Part shown: positions 8,806-16,619 of the stretch, piece by piece
Layout: each line of letters starts with the position of its first letter
Numbering within the stretch: the first letter of the stretch is position 1
Source of the DNA: CAVPDE01 sp963707125
Lineage (GTDB): Bacteria; Desulfobacterota; DSM-4660; Desulfatiglandales; HGW-15
Assembly: GCA_963707125.1 (NCBI GenBank)
Contig: CAVPOU010000004.1
Coordinates: 1-64,000 of the forward strand
Direction: 5' to 3'
Length of the DNA: 64,000 bases
Position numbers and translations under genes: made by a program
Notes under the pieces: generated by a model
Told to the model about the DNA's origin: nothing
The model's input: only the letters and a program-made list of their open reading frames with translations
Database searches by the model: none

Positions 8806-10044
8806 ATGAGGGAAGGCAAACTTCACTACGGCTGGATCGTCATCTTTATGGGGCTTCTCACTACAATCGCAGCGCACGGCTTTGGACGCATGGCCTACAC
8901 GATCATTCTTCCGGCCATGAAAGACGGTCTGAAGTTCGACTACACTCAGCTGGGTCTTCTCGGCACAGGGAATTTCATCGGCTATCTGACCATGGCGATT
9001 ATCGGCGGTTTTCTTGCCGCCCGTTTCGGAACCCGCATCGTGATCACCCTCGCTCTCATTCTTCTGGGAATCACCCTTATCCTGACCGGCCTTGCTCAAT
9101 CCTTCGGTTATGCCTTCACCATGCGCTTCCTGACCGGCATGGGTAATGGTGCAGCCTACGTTCCGGCCATGGCCCTGGGTTCCGTATGGTTCGCCATGAA
9201 GAGGAGGGGCTTTGCCACTGGAATTGTATCGGGTGGCATCGGCGCGGGGACGCTCATTTCCGGGCTTCTCGTTCCTCTGATTTTGGCTGCCTACGGTCAC
9301 GAGGGATGGCGCTACGCCTGGTATATTCTGGGAGGTATCGCGCTTGTCATCGCGGGCATCGTGTTTGCTCTGATCCGCAGCAGGCCTGATGAAAAGGGGC
9401 TCCTGCCCGTGGGAGTCTCTGAGAAAGATTCCCCACCCCCGTCTCCATCCGGCCCTAAGGTCTCATCCCTTCAATGGAGTTCGGTTTACGGGATGCCCTC
9501 TGTCTGGTACCTGGGCCTGGTTTATTTCTTCTACGGGTTTTCATACATTATTTACATGACCTTTTTTGCCGCTTATCTTGTAAAAGAAATGGGGCTGACC
9601 CAGGCTTATGCGGGCGGCCTGTGGGCCTTGGTAGGAGGTCTCAGTACCTTTTGCGGGATTATCTGGGGACATATTTCAGATCGCCTCGGTCGGAGCCGCG
9701 GTGCAGCGCTGGCCTACTTTGTCCTGGGGTTGTCTTACATCGTTTATGCACTCATTAAGACGGAATTCGGGTTCTATCTTTCCGCCATCATGTTCGGCCT
9801 CACGGCATGGAGCATCCCTACGATCATGGCCGCTGCTGCGGGCGATTTTGTCGGACCTCGCCTTGCATCTGCCGGCCTCGGCTTCATCACCCTCTTTTTC
9901 GGAATCGGCCAGGCTTTAGGGCCGGCCCTTGGAGGATACCTGGCGGACATAAGCCGCTCCTTTACCGTTCCTTTTCTCGTAGCCGGAGGGATCTCATTCG
10001 CAGGGATGGTGGCTTCCTTGTTCCTGAAGAAACCGCAGGCGTAA
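8806..10044 (+). CDS. MFS transporter
   Basis: A 412-residue major facilitator with 12 predicted hydrophobic helices and a central hydrophilic linker (about residues 190-220) rich in serine and proline. The first half carries GxLADRxG-like loops (GGFLAARFGTR) and the second half GHISDRLGRSRG. It resembles OFA/monocarboxylate or YbfB-type carriers. The substrate is unknown. It has its own promoter upstream and is separated from the pirin gene by a repeat. Confidence 0.85.
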   Translation: MREGKLHYGWIVIFMGLLTTIAAHGFGRMAYTIILPAMKDGLKFDYTQLGLLGTGNFIGYLTMAIIGGFLAARFGTRIVITLALILLGITLILTGLAQSFGYAFTMRFLTGMGNGAAYVPAMALGSVWFAMKRRGFATGIVSGGIGAGTLISGLLVPLILAAYGHEGWRYAWYILGGIALVIAGIVFALIRSRPDEKGLLPVGVSEKDSPPPSPSGPKVSSLQWSSVYGMPSVWYLGLVYFFYGFSYIIYMTFFAAYLVKEMGLTQAYAGGLWALVGGLSTFCGIIWGHISDRLGRSRGAALAYFVLGLSYIVYALIKTEFGFYLSAIMFGLTAWSIPTIMAAAAGDFVGPRLASAGLGFITLFFGIGQALGPALGGYLADISRSFTVPFLVAGGISFAGMVASLFLKKPQA

Positions 10045-10302
10045 CCGCACAAGAAGAAGTGAGCAGTGATCAGTCATCGGTAAGCAGTCACGAGGGACAA
10101 GTGACGAGTGACAAGCAAAAAGAGACAACTGCCGGGCGACCGCCGACCGCCGAGAACAGACAAGGGAAGACAACCAACGATCCATAACGGGCAACCGACT
10201 ACGGACAACTGGCAATCGTCGTGACCGGATAACGATGAGTGGAAGTTGTAGCTGCCTACTGAATATCGCTTACTGCCTACCGGTTATTAGGGGGAGACAA
10301 AG
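10045..10302. repeat. Intergenic low-complexity repeat block
   Basis: About 250 bp without a gene. The left part has GTAAGCAGTCACGAGG, CAAGTGACGAGTGACAAG and CGACCGCCGACCGCCG. The right end has CGCTTACTGCCTACCGG, which pairs loosely with the left GTAAGCAGT words. It shares several words with 6298-6416. Confidence 0.65.
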
Positions 10303-11049
10303 ATGATTCAAATCATTCCGGCAAACAAGCGTCATTTCTCCGACTTCGGGTGGCTCAAAACCTACTGGATCTTTTCCTTTTCGAATTACTATGACCCTTC
10401 CAATATTCAGTTCGGAGCCCTAAGGGTTTTCAACGATGACGTGGTCGAGCCAAGAACCGGTTTCCCAACCCACCCCCATGAGGAAATGGAAATTGTCACG
10501 ATCGCCCTGAGTGGTGAGATCACTCACAAAGACAGCATGGGCAACAAGACCGTCATCAAGGCAGGGGATGTCCAGCGCATGTCTGCGGGCACAGGCCTCA
10601 CTCACTCCGAATTCAACCTTGCCAAGGAGCCGGTTCACTTTTATCAGATCTGGATCTACCCTGACCTGCCCGGATTGAAACCCTCTTACGATCAGAAAAG
10701 CTTTTCGCCCGATTCCTGGAAAAACCGTCTTCTCCCGGTGGCCTCAGGTCAGGGACTTCATGGGGCGGTGACCTTTCACACCTATGCGACCATCTACCGG
10801 TCTGATCTGGAGGCTCGGCAGAAGATTGACTTCAAAGTCACGGAGTCCAGGAGAATCTTCATCTACCTGACTTCAGGCAGTCTCGGCGTGAATGACAAGA
10901 GGCTGGAGAGCAATGATCAGGCCCGGATCGATCTGGAAACGGACATCGAACTCAGATCTTACGGAGATTCTTCTTTTATCCTGATCGATGTTCCGTCCTG
11001 CAAGGGATGGGGTTATGGTGAAAAAACCCTGAAAGGCTCCAAAGCTTGA
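10303..11049 (+). CDS. Pirin family protein (bicupin, YhhW-like)
   Basis: A 248-residue bicupin. The N-terminal cupin contains H57, H59, H101 and E103 (FPTHPHEEME and GTGLTHSEFN), the same metal-ligand set known for E. coli YhhW, which has quercetin 2,3-dioxygenase activity. The second cupin lacks these ligands, as is usual. Role: probably a metal-dependent oxygenase or redox sensor; in an anaerobe the physiological substrate is unclear. It is followed after 23 nt by an alpha/beta hydrolase and is probably co-transcribed with it. Confidence 0.9.
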   Translation: MIQIIPANKRHFSDFGWLKTYWIFSFSNYYDPSNIQFGALRVFNDDVVEPRTGFPTHPHEEMEIVTIALSGEITHKDSMGNKTVIKAGDVQRMSAGTGLTHSEFNLAKEPVHFYQIWIYPDLPGLKPSYDQKSFSPDSWKNRLLPVASGQGLHGAVTFHTYATIYRSDLEARQKIDFKVTESRRIFIYLTSGSLGVNDKRLESNDQARIDLETDIELRSYGDSSFILIDVPSCKGWGYGEKTLKGSKA

Positions 11050-11072
11050 TCTATCCTTAAGGAGGAGAAGAG

Positions 11073-11876
11073 ATGAAACTCCAGGCCAATGGAATCAACA
11101 TGCATTATGAGCTGGAGGGTCCTGAGTCAGCGCCTGTCGTGACTCTCAGTCACTCTCTGGCCACAGACCTTTCCATGTGGGATCCCCAAGTGGCGGTCCT
11201 GAAGTCCGGGTACCGTGTCCTTCGCTATGACACTCGGGGACACGGAAGCACGGAAGTCCCGGATGGGCCCTACACCCTGGAGCAGATGGCAGAAGATGTC
11301 AAAACGCTTCTCCAGACTCTTGGCATTCCCAAAACCCATTTCATTGGGCTTTCCATGGGCGGAATGATCGCCCAGGTCTTTGCTCTCAAGTATCCCGGCG
11401 TGCTTAGAAGTCTCCTACTGTGCGATACCTCCAGCCGCATCCCTGAAGAGGCATTGCCCGTCTGGGAGGAGCGTATTCAGGTTGCTCAAGACCAAGGAAT
11501 GGTTCCCCTTGTGGAACCCACCATGGAGCGATGGTTCACCGCCTCTTTCCGCCGGAAGCCGATGCCTGTCTTTGATAAAATCCGCGGCATGATCCGGGCG
11601 ACACCCCCGAAGGGTTACGCTGGATGTTCACGAGCCATCATGGGGTTGCATCTCACGGAGCGCTTGGGCGAGATTGCTCTGCCCACCCTGATTGTCGTGG
11701 GCGAGGATGATCCCGGCACCCCGGTTACCGCTTCCCAGGCTATTCACAAACAAATCAAAGGCTCTGAACTCGTCATTCTCAAGTCTGCCGCGCATCTCTC
11801 CAACATCGAGCAGGAGCACGCATTCAACTACGCTGTCCTGGATTTCCTCAAACGGGTCGATCGCCTCTCTCAGTAA
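11073..11876 (+). CDS. Alpha/beta hydrolase, 3-oxoadipate enol-lactonase-like
   Basis: A 267-residue alpha/beta hydrolase with nucleophile S94 in GLSMGG, acid D213 in VGEDDPGTP and H241 in SAAHLSNIEQ, a complete triad. The overall pattern (DTRGHGST, TLEQMAEDV, PTLIVVGEDD) matches PcaD-type 3-oxoadipate enol-lactonases. No other beta-ketoadipate genes are nearby, so the substrate is not assigned. A strong ribosome-binding site (AAGGAGGAG) precedes the ATG. Confidence 0.87.
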   Translation: MKLQANGINMHYELEGPESAPVVTLSHSLATDLSMWDPQVAVLKSGYRVLRYDTRGHGSTEVPDGPYTLEQMAEDVKTLLQTLGIPKTHFIGLSMGGMIAQVFALKYPGVLRSLLLCDTSSRIPEEALPVWEERIQVAQDQGMVPLVEPTMERWFTASFRRKPMPVFDKIRGMIRATPPKGYAGCSRAIMGLHLTERLGEIALPTLIVVGEDDPGTPVTASQAIHKQIKGSELVILKSAAHLSNIEQEHAFNYAVLDFLKRVDRLSQ

Positions 11877-12046
11877 GAAACCGCGGCGGGCCGGCAGTTC
11901 GCTCGGAAGTTTCGAAGCCATTCGACAGGATGAACAGGATTTTCAAGAGCCTAAAGTGAGACAAAGTGACTGAAATGCCTGGAGTGGAATGAAAAATAAA
12001 ACCCTCTGTGTCTATCTGTGAAAATCTGTGTCCCATTCTTCATGAT

Positions 12047-12433
12047 TCAGACGGTGGAAAGGACGGACTGGAAGATCTCGCACTTCCGGCACAGAGTCAT
12101 CTTCTTTTGCCACGTTCCCTGAATCTTGCCGTGGCATATGGTCCCGTTGATAAACCAGCACAAATGCCCTAAACGGTATTCCCACGCCGGGCAAGCCTGC
12201 CTGGTCTCTTTGGGACAGTTTTTTATGGTCCAGCAATTCTGTCCGCTTTTGACGGACAGAGGAAGGTGATGGGCAATAAGAAAGAGCACTTGCCGCTCCA
12301 CGTGGACAGGGATTCTCCTCCACCCCTGTTCAAAGCTCTGGATGGCCTTGAGAGAAGTTCCAAGGAGCTGTGCCAATTCATTCTGTGTCTTCCCTAGGTA
12401 GCCTCTTATTCTGGAAAATTCGCTGTTACGCAC
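12047..12433 (-). CDS. XRE-type HTH protein fused to a cysteine-rich Two-CW domain
   Basis: A 128-residue protein. Residues 5-60 form a lambda-repressor-like helix-turn-helix (GKTQNELAQLLGTS, then a recognition-type helix). Residues 65-122 carry the cysteine pattern of the Two-CW domain: CW at 67-68, C73, C81, CW at 92-93, C100 and CxxC at 115-118, probably binding metal. Such domains occur on signalling proteins of deltaproteobacteria. It is likely a DNA-binding redox or metal sensor; targets are unknown. The start is GTG with an upstream AGGAG. It stands alone. Confidence 0.8.
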   Translation of the reverse strand: MRNSEFSRIRGYLGKTQNELAQLLGTSLKAIQSFEQGWRRIPVHVERQVLFLIAHHLPLSVKSGQNCWTIKNCPKETRQACPAWEYRLGHLCWFINGTICHGKIQGTWQKKMTLCRKCEIFQSVLSTV

Positions 12434-12639
12434 CTGTAATACTCCTGCTGAGATGTTCGCCCCGGACGTTTATAGATAATACGGCCCCCCCCGGCGCATT
12501 CGAAAATGTTGGGTCGGACGCTAGCACATTTGCCGCGCCGTTTCAACGGATTTGGACGGAAGCGGATGCTGCACCAGCCTGACCTTATAGGAGAAGCGCC
12601 CTTCCTGAGGAAAAGATGTGCCCCGGCGCAGGACAGGCC

Positions 12640-12668
12640 TTGACAATGATACCATTGCGTGGTATTTT
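12640..12668 (+). promoter_or_regulatory. Orphan sigma-70-type promoter
   Basis: TTGACA at 12640-12645, a 17-nt spacer and TATTTT at 12663-12668. No open reading frame follows before a terminator 30-80 nt downstream. The same -35 and -10 hexamers form the cold shock gene promoter at 23300-23327. Confidence 0.6.
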
Positions 12669-12674
12669 TAAGGC

Positions 12675-12755
12675 AATCATTCAAACAACCTCCTTGATTC
12701 CGCCCCTGAATATCGCCTCTTTCTTTTTGACCCCGGTATTCAGGGGCTTTTTATT
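12675..12755 (+). ncRNA. Candidate small RNA ending in an intrinsic terminator
   Basis: A predicted transcript of about 80 nt begins about 7 nt after the orphan promoter at 12640-12668 and ends in a hairpin. The stem GCCCCTGAATA (12702-12712) pairs with TATTCAGGGGC (12737-12747) and is followed by TTTTTATT (12748-12755). The 24-nt loop is C/T-rich (CCTCTTTCTTTTTGACC), which could pair with ribosome-binding sites. No start codon with a sensible reading frame lies inside. This is inference from promoter plus terminator only. Confidence 0.45.
12702..12755 (+). terminator. Intrinsic terminator
   Basis: A perfect 11-bp stem (GCCCCTGAATA with TATTCAGGGGC), a 24-nt loop and the T-run TTTTTATT. It closes the candidate small RNA. 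Confidence 0.6.
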
Positions 12756-12775
12756 CTCCTCTGAACCTCTATTTC

Positions 12776-13075
12776 TTGGTAACGTTCAAAAGTGTTTACA
12801 TGGGCTTACATAAAGGGGATCTCTTACGGCGAGCCGCACGTCGGACTGGGCTGAGGCCTTTTCTGGAGTGACTGGCGGGAGGGCGCCGTCTTTTCACGAC
12901 TTATCTGTGGGGGAAGCCCCGGCCCCGAGCGAAGGCGAGGGGAACGGTGGAGGGGGCAAGTTTCCCTCGCAGATAAGTCGTAGAAAAGACCAGCCCGGGA
13001 GACTTGGAACGGAAGAAAAGGCCCCAGCCTGTCCAGGTGTGGCAGTCCCATGTAACCACTTTTGAACGTTACCAA
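12776..13075. repeat. Structured palindromic element, copy 1, with 29-bp terminal inverted repeats
   Basis: The outermost inverted repeats are 12776-12804 (starting TTGGTAACGTTC) and 13047-13075 (ending GAACGTTACCAA), with one mismatch in 29. Inside are an outer stem (12843-12864 with 13014-13034), the conserved motif AGTGACTGGCGGGAGG (12867-12882), an inner stem of about 20 bp (12888-12907 with 12970-12990), a conserved apical block GGCCCCGAGCG...GCGAGGGGAAC (12921-12945) and the conserved CCGGGAGACTTGGAACG (near 12996-13011). Copy 2 at 29534-29778 shares these blocks and the stem positions, but its stem sequences differ. Confidence 0.8.
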
Positions 13076-13105
13076 TTTTTTTGCCTGATGAATGCCATTA
13101 AGTAT

Positions 13106-13134
13106 TTGACTAGCCTACCCCTCGGGTGTATAGA
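13106..13134 (+). promoter_or_regulatory. Promoter for the RRxGxDRR protein gene
   Basis: TTGACT at 13106-13111, a 17-nt spacer and TATAGA at 13129-13134, about 80 nt upstream of the start codon. The right terminal repeat of the structured element (13047-13075) ends 30 nt upstream of the -35 box. Confidence 0.65.
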
Positions 13135-13212
13135 ACGCCGCATGTGGCGGCCCGGTAGACTTTCAATTTGGGCTAAGGGAACCGGTTTGCGGTAATGGAA
13201 AGGATTTGAAGC

Positions 13213-13470
13213 GTGACAGACTCGAGGGTGCAGTTCTCACTTCCCGACAATGGTGGAAGGCGATCAGGGATTGATCGCAGGAACTTTTCTTACAGCGCCC
13301 ACATTCCTGAAAGGCGACAAGGTCTTGACCGGAGGAGCGACCAGGATCGCAGGCAACTGATGAGCATTAGAGACAGGCGCATCCGAAATAGGGTGTCAGG
13401 TCCCTTGGGCAAGATGTCAAGGGGGTTCGAAAGAAGGATTGCTCTCAAACGCCTGCCGGCTGCCCCCTAA
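13213..13470 (+). CDS. Small arginine-rich protein with RRxGxDRR repeats
   Basis: An 85-residue, strongly basic protein with GTG start and an AAAGGA ribosome-binding site. It contains repeated short motifs RRSGIDRR (17-24), RRQGLDRR and DQDRRQ, and ends in an Arg-rich tail. The RRxGxDRR motif is often seen in small deltaproteobacterial proteins, sometimes next to PilZ domains, but no such domain is visible here. It could bind nucleic acid or a cyclic dinucleotide; this is speculation. It has its own promoter and long leader. Confidence 0.65.
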   Translation: MTDSRVQFSLPDNGGRRSGIDRRNFSYSAHIPERRQGLDRRSDQDRRQLMSIRDRRIRNRVSGPLGKMSRGFERRIALKRLPAAP

Positions 13471-13721
13471 AGACCTTAGAACCAGCGGCTTTTCCAAGAA
13501 ACCAGTTGCTCCAGATACGCCCCTCGATTTCTCCCCCCCAATGCAGGCCTCAACCCTCTTGATTTCTAAGCTTTTTCGTGCTATGCTTTCACTCAATCGT
13601 CGTAATACCGCCCTATCTTTCTGGAGACTCCTTCTATTTTGTTTTCGCTTTCCCTCTGCCCCCGGACCAGGGGCGGAAGGGGCGGTGTGAATGAGATAAC
13701 CGCAAAATTGAAGGGAAAACC

Positions 13722-14066
13722 ATGAAAAAGCTTTTTCTCACCGTTCTCGTAATCGCAATCGTGATAGCCCTTGGCAGTGCCGTAAAGCCCTACTGGGACA
13801 AGTACTGGATACAAAAGGAGCTCGAAGTCGGAGCCGTGTACGGTACAAAGAACAACTTGGAGCACACGCAGAAATTCCTTCTCAAGAAACTGAAAGAAGA
13901 AGGTTACGCCATCAGGGAAGATGACATTATTATTGAGAAAGACTCAAAGAACAGCGTCACTGTAACGGCACGGTATTCTGACAAGATTTCTATTTTCGGA
14001 ATGGAACTCAAGAAGCTTCACTTCACGGTCACTGCGACTGCAAAAGAAGTCAAAGCATACTTTTAG
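13722..14066 (+). CDS. Small membrane-anchored or exported protein, DUF4845-like
   Basis: A 114-residue protein with an N-terminal hydrophobic segment (3-22, starting MKKLFLTVLV) that would serve as a signal anchor, followed by a soluble beta-rich domain (KNSVTVTARY, KKLHFTVTAT). Size and layout resemble the DUF4845 group of small envelope proteins. No catalytic motif is visible. It has an AAGGGAA ribosome-binding site. It is alone, with about 220 nt of unremarkable sequence before threonine aldolase. Confidence 0.7.
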   Translation: MKKLFLTVLVIAIVIALGSAVKPYWDKYWIQKELEVGAVYGTKNNLEHTQKFLLKKLKEEGYAIREDDIIIEKDSKNSVTVTARYSDKISIFGMELKKLHFTVTATAKEVKAYF

Positions 14067-14285
14067 CGCACTCAGGGCTGAGCACAGAACTTGTGCAGCC
14101 GGGTCCCCTTACCTCTAAACGTTCTAGCACTTCTTCTTCCTTGCCCTCCCTCGACCCTTCATCGAAAACCGTCCTCACCTTGATCGCTTAAATCCTCTTG
14201 CACGCCAGGCAGAGCGAGTCTAATATGGCGCATCCCGCTTGTTCCGGAAGCCGGGACAAAACCCATCGTTTGAAGGGGACGACAC

Positions 14286-15344
14286 ATGAAAAACATCCGA
14301 ATCGATCTCTTTAGCGACACGATCACAAAGCCCACCCAGGGGATGCGAAAATTTATGGCGGAAGCAGAGGTGGGAGATGAGCAACAAAAGGAAGATCCGT
14401 CTGTAAACAAACTGGTGGAAATGGTCTGTGACCTTTTGGGCAAGGAAGATGCTGTCTATTTGCCCTCAGGGACGATGTGCAATCAGATCGCCTTCCGTGT
14501 CCACTGTCGTCCTGGCGACGAGATCATCATGGATGAAACAGCCCACACCCGCCACTATGAAACAGGAGGCCCAGCAGCACTCACAGGAGCCATGATCTAT
14601 CCTCTTGCCGGCAAACGGGGAGTCTTCACTGCAGAACAACTTGAAGCGGCCGTGCGCCCTGCCAGCAACCATTTGCCCCGTTCCAGAGTGGTTCTCGTGG
14701 AGCAGACCTCGAATCTGGGCGGCGGAGCGATCTGGCCTCTGGACGGCATTCAGGCCGTGTGTGATGCAGCTCACAAGCACGGCATGGTCTGCCACATGGA
14801 TGGAGCCAGGCTTCTGAACGCTGTTGCAGCCACGGGCGTCAAGGCTAGGACCTATGCAGACCCCTTCGATTCCTTGTGGATTGATTTCAGCAAAGGACTG
14901 GGCGCGCCTGTGGGTGCCGCCCTGGCCGGATCAAAGGGCTTTATTAAAGACGCCTGGCGCTGGAAACATCAATTCGGAGGCGCCATGAGGCAGGCGGGAA
15001 TCATTGCCGCCGGAGCGGTCTATGCTCTGAACCATCACGTGGAGCGTCTTCCAAAAGACAATGAAAACGCACAGATCCTGGCTCGAGGTCTGGCTGAAAT
15101 CGAAGGAATTGTGGTCGAACCGGTGGAGACCAACCTCATCTTTTTCGATGTCTCCGGCCTGGGGGTCACTGCCGAAGCCTTTAACGATCTTCTGAGAGAT
15201 AAGGGGCTACGCATCTCTTTTCTTGGAAAAACAAGGGCAAGAGCAGTCACCCATCTCGATGTGTCACGAGAACAGGTGAAGGAAGCGCTCGAAACCATTC
15301 GACAGGTTGCCGGACAAATCACAAAGAGGAAGACCTGGCCTTGA
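14286..15344 (+). CDS. ltaE: Low-specificity L-threonine aldolase
   Basis: A 352-residue fold-type I PLP enzyme that cleaves L-threonine or L-allo-threonine to glycine and acetaldehyde. It starts with the family signature DLFSDTITKPT (7-17). It carries the PLP lysine K203 in DFSKGLGAPVG, the phosphate-binding SGTMCNQ (61-67) and the aspartate of CHMDGARL. Length is normal for the family. Its stop overlaps the TTG start of the downstream methyltransferase gene by 4 nt, so the two are translationally coupled. Confidence 0.93.
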   Translation: MKNIRIDLFSDTITKPTQGMRKFMAEAEVGDEQQKEDPSVNKLVEMVCDLLGKEDAVYLPSGTMCNQIAFRVHCRPGDEIIMDETAHTRHYETGGPAALTGAMIYPLAGKRGVFTAEQLEAAVRPASNHLPRSRVVLVEQTSNLGGGAIWPLDGIQAVCDAAHKHGMVCHMDGARLLNAVAATGVKARTYADPFDSLWIDFSKGLGAPVGAALAGSKGFIKDAWRWKHQFGGAMRQAGIIAAGAVYALNHHVERLPKDNENAQILARGLAEIEGIVVEPVETNLIFFDVSGLGVTAEAFNDLLRDKGLRISFLGKTRARAVTHLDVSREQVKEALETIRQVAGQITKRKTWP

Positions 15345-16039
15345 GCCCTGACGCCCTTGTTGCAGCCTTCTCAGATCTCATCATTGCCGAGAGGCCCGAC
15401 GGCCCTGTTCTTGACCTGGCCTCGGGAGACGGCCACAACGGGCTTTTCCTTGCAGCCAAAGGGGTTCCCGTGATACTCGCCGATCGTTTCGACGAAGCTC
15501 TCAGTAAGGCTAAACAGACGGCGGAAGGGATGCAGGGAGAGATCACCCTGTGGAAGGTCGATTTGGAGAGAGCAGGTGAAAATCCGCTCAAGGAGGATGA
15601 GTACTGCGCCATCCTTGTCTTCCGATACCTTCACCGGCCCCTGATCCCTTGCATCAGAAAGGCTCTAAGAACGAGAGGTTTTCTTGTTTATCACACCTAC
15701 ACGGTGGATCAGGCGCAGTTTGGAAAACCTCGCAACCCTGATTTCCTGCTCAAGCCAGGGGAGTTGATGAACTGGTTCAAGGACTGGCATGTCCTTCATC
15801 ACTTTGAAGGCATTCAGGAGAATCCCAAGCGGGCGATCGCGCAAATCGTGTGCCGGAAACCATCAATCCTATTTTTGATTTTGGATTTCCGATTTTTGAT
15901 TTCCAGTATCAGAAATCAAAAATCGCAAATCGCAAATCTAAAATGCATTCAGAGGCAGACACACTATGGCCGTCAGAGAGATTCTTCTTCTGGGAAATCC
16001 CAAGCTCTACGAGGTATCCGAAGCCGTCAGAGAGGATGA
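15341..16039 (+). CDS. SAM-dependent methyltransferase with a repeat-derived C-terminus
   Basis: The first ~174 codons encode a small class I methyltransferase (LDLASGDGHNGLFLA, glycine-rich SAM loop; DRFDEAL; late YHTYTVDQA) of the TehB or thiopurine-methyltransferase-like type. After the codons for VCRKP (about 15863) the frame runs into a palindromic A/T-rich repeat (15869-15944), which removes the native stop. It then overlaps the deformylase gene by 74 nt. The native protein probably ended near 15863. The start is TTG, coupled to threonine aldolase. Substrate unknown. Confidence 0.75.
   Translation: MSPDALVAAFSDLIIAERPDGPVLDLASGDGHNGLFLAAKGVPVILADRFDEALSKAKQTAEGMQGEITLWKVDLERAGENPLKEDEYCAILVFRYLHRPLIPCIRKALRTRGFLVYHTYTVDQAQFGKPRNPDFLLKPGELMNWFKDWHVLHHFEGIQENPKRAIAQIVCRKPSILFLILDFRFLISSIRNQKSQIANLKCIQRQTHYGRQRDSSSGKSQALRGIRSRQRG
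15869..15944. repeat. A/T-rich palindromic repeat inside the methyltransferase 3' end
   Basis: Left arm words TTTTGATTTTGGATTTCCG and TTTTTGATTTCC; right arm AGAAATCAAAAATCGC, AAATCGCAAATCTAAAA. It forms an imperfect hairpin and ends 22 nt before the deformylase start. It is a short relative of the R2 family. Confidence 0.7.
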
Positions 16040-16466
16040 TCTGAAAGATCTGCCTTCTGTGGTTGCAGATCTCCACGACACCCTTTTGGAGTTCAGAAGA
16101 AAATACGGTGCGGGCAGAGCGATCGCAGCCTGCCAGATCGGTTTCGCGAAACGCCTCATCTACATGTTCATAGACAGGCCCGCTGTTTTCATCAATCCCG
16201 TGGTGGAAGACAGAAGCAAAGAGATGATCGAGGTCTGGGATGACTGCATGTGTTTCCCTGACCTTCTCGTCAAAGTGATGAGGCACAAGAGCTGTACCAT
16301 CCGGTTCAGAGACCTGCTCTTCAAAGAGCACACGATGAAACTGGAGGACGATCTGTCAGAACTGCTTCAGCATGAATATGACCATTTGGATGGCATCCTG
16401 GCTGTATCGAGGGCCGTAGATGGACACTCCTTTACTCTCAGAAGCCAGAAGCTTTACCGGAAATAA
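15966..16466 (+). CDS. Divergent peptide deformylase
   Basis: A 166-residue protein with the metal site HEYDH (H136, E137, H140) and a cysteine ligand C94 in WDDCMCFPD, which replaces the usual EGCLS. Motif I is GRAIAACQIG instead of GxGxAAxQ. The three metal ligands are kept, so hydrolase activity is plausible. The altered motifs place it in a divergent subgroup, so it may act on other formylated substrates rather than nascent proteins. No fmt gene is adjacent. Confidence 0.8.
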   Translation: MAVREILLLGNPKLYEVSEAVREDDLKDLPSVVADLHDTLLEFRRKYGAGRAIAACQIGFAKRLIYMFIDRPAVFINPVVEDRSKEMIEVWDDCMCFPDLLVKVMRHKSCTIRFRDLLFKEHTMKLEDDLSELLQHEYDHLDGILAVSRAVDGHSFTLRSQKLYRK

Positions 16467-16470
16467 GACG

Positions 16471-16578
16471 GGGCAAGGGACCTAGGAATACAGGCACAAA
16501 GGCACAGAGGGCCAAAGGTCCAGAGCGGAATGGTTTTTCTGCTTTGTGCCTTTGTGCCTCTGTCCCTTTGTCCCTAGA
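16471..16578. repeat. Palindromic low-complexity repeat, family R1 (copy 2)
   Basis: Left arm CAGGCACAAAGGCACAGAGG, right arm CTTTGTGCCTTTGTGCC followed by TCTGTCCCTTTGTCCC. It ends 42 nt upstream of the PLP-enzyme start. Confidence 0.8.
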
Positions 16579-16619
16579 TCGTGTACGCAGGAAACAAACG
16601 GAATAAGGAGATATGAGAA

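Noticed and set aside
12706..12760. A riboswitch in place of the candidate small RNA
   Set aside because: No downstream coding sequence follows the terminator, and no known aptamer core is recognisable.
12824..13075. Open reading frames on both strands across the structured element
   Set aside because: They are produced by the G/C-rich palindrome, have no ribosome-binding sites and disagree between the two copies.
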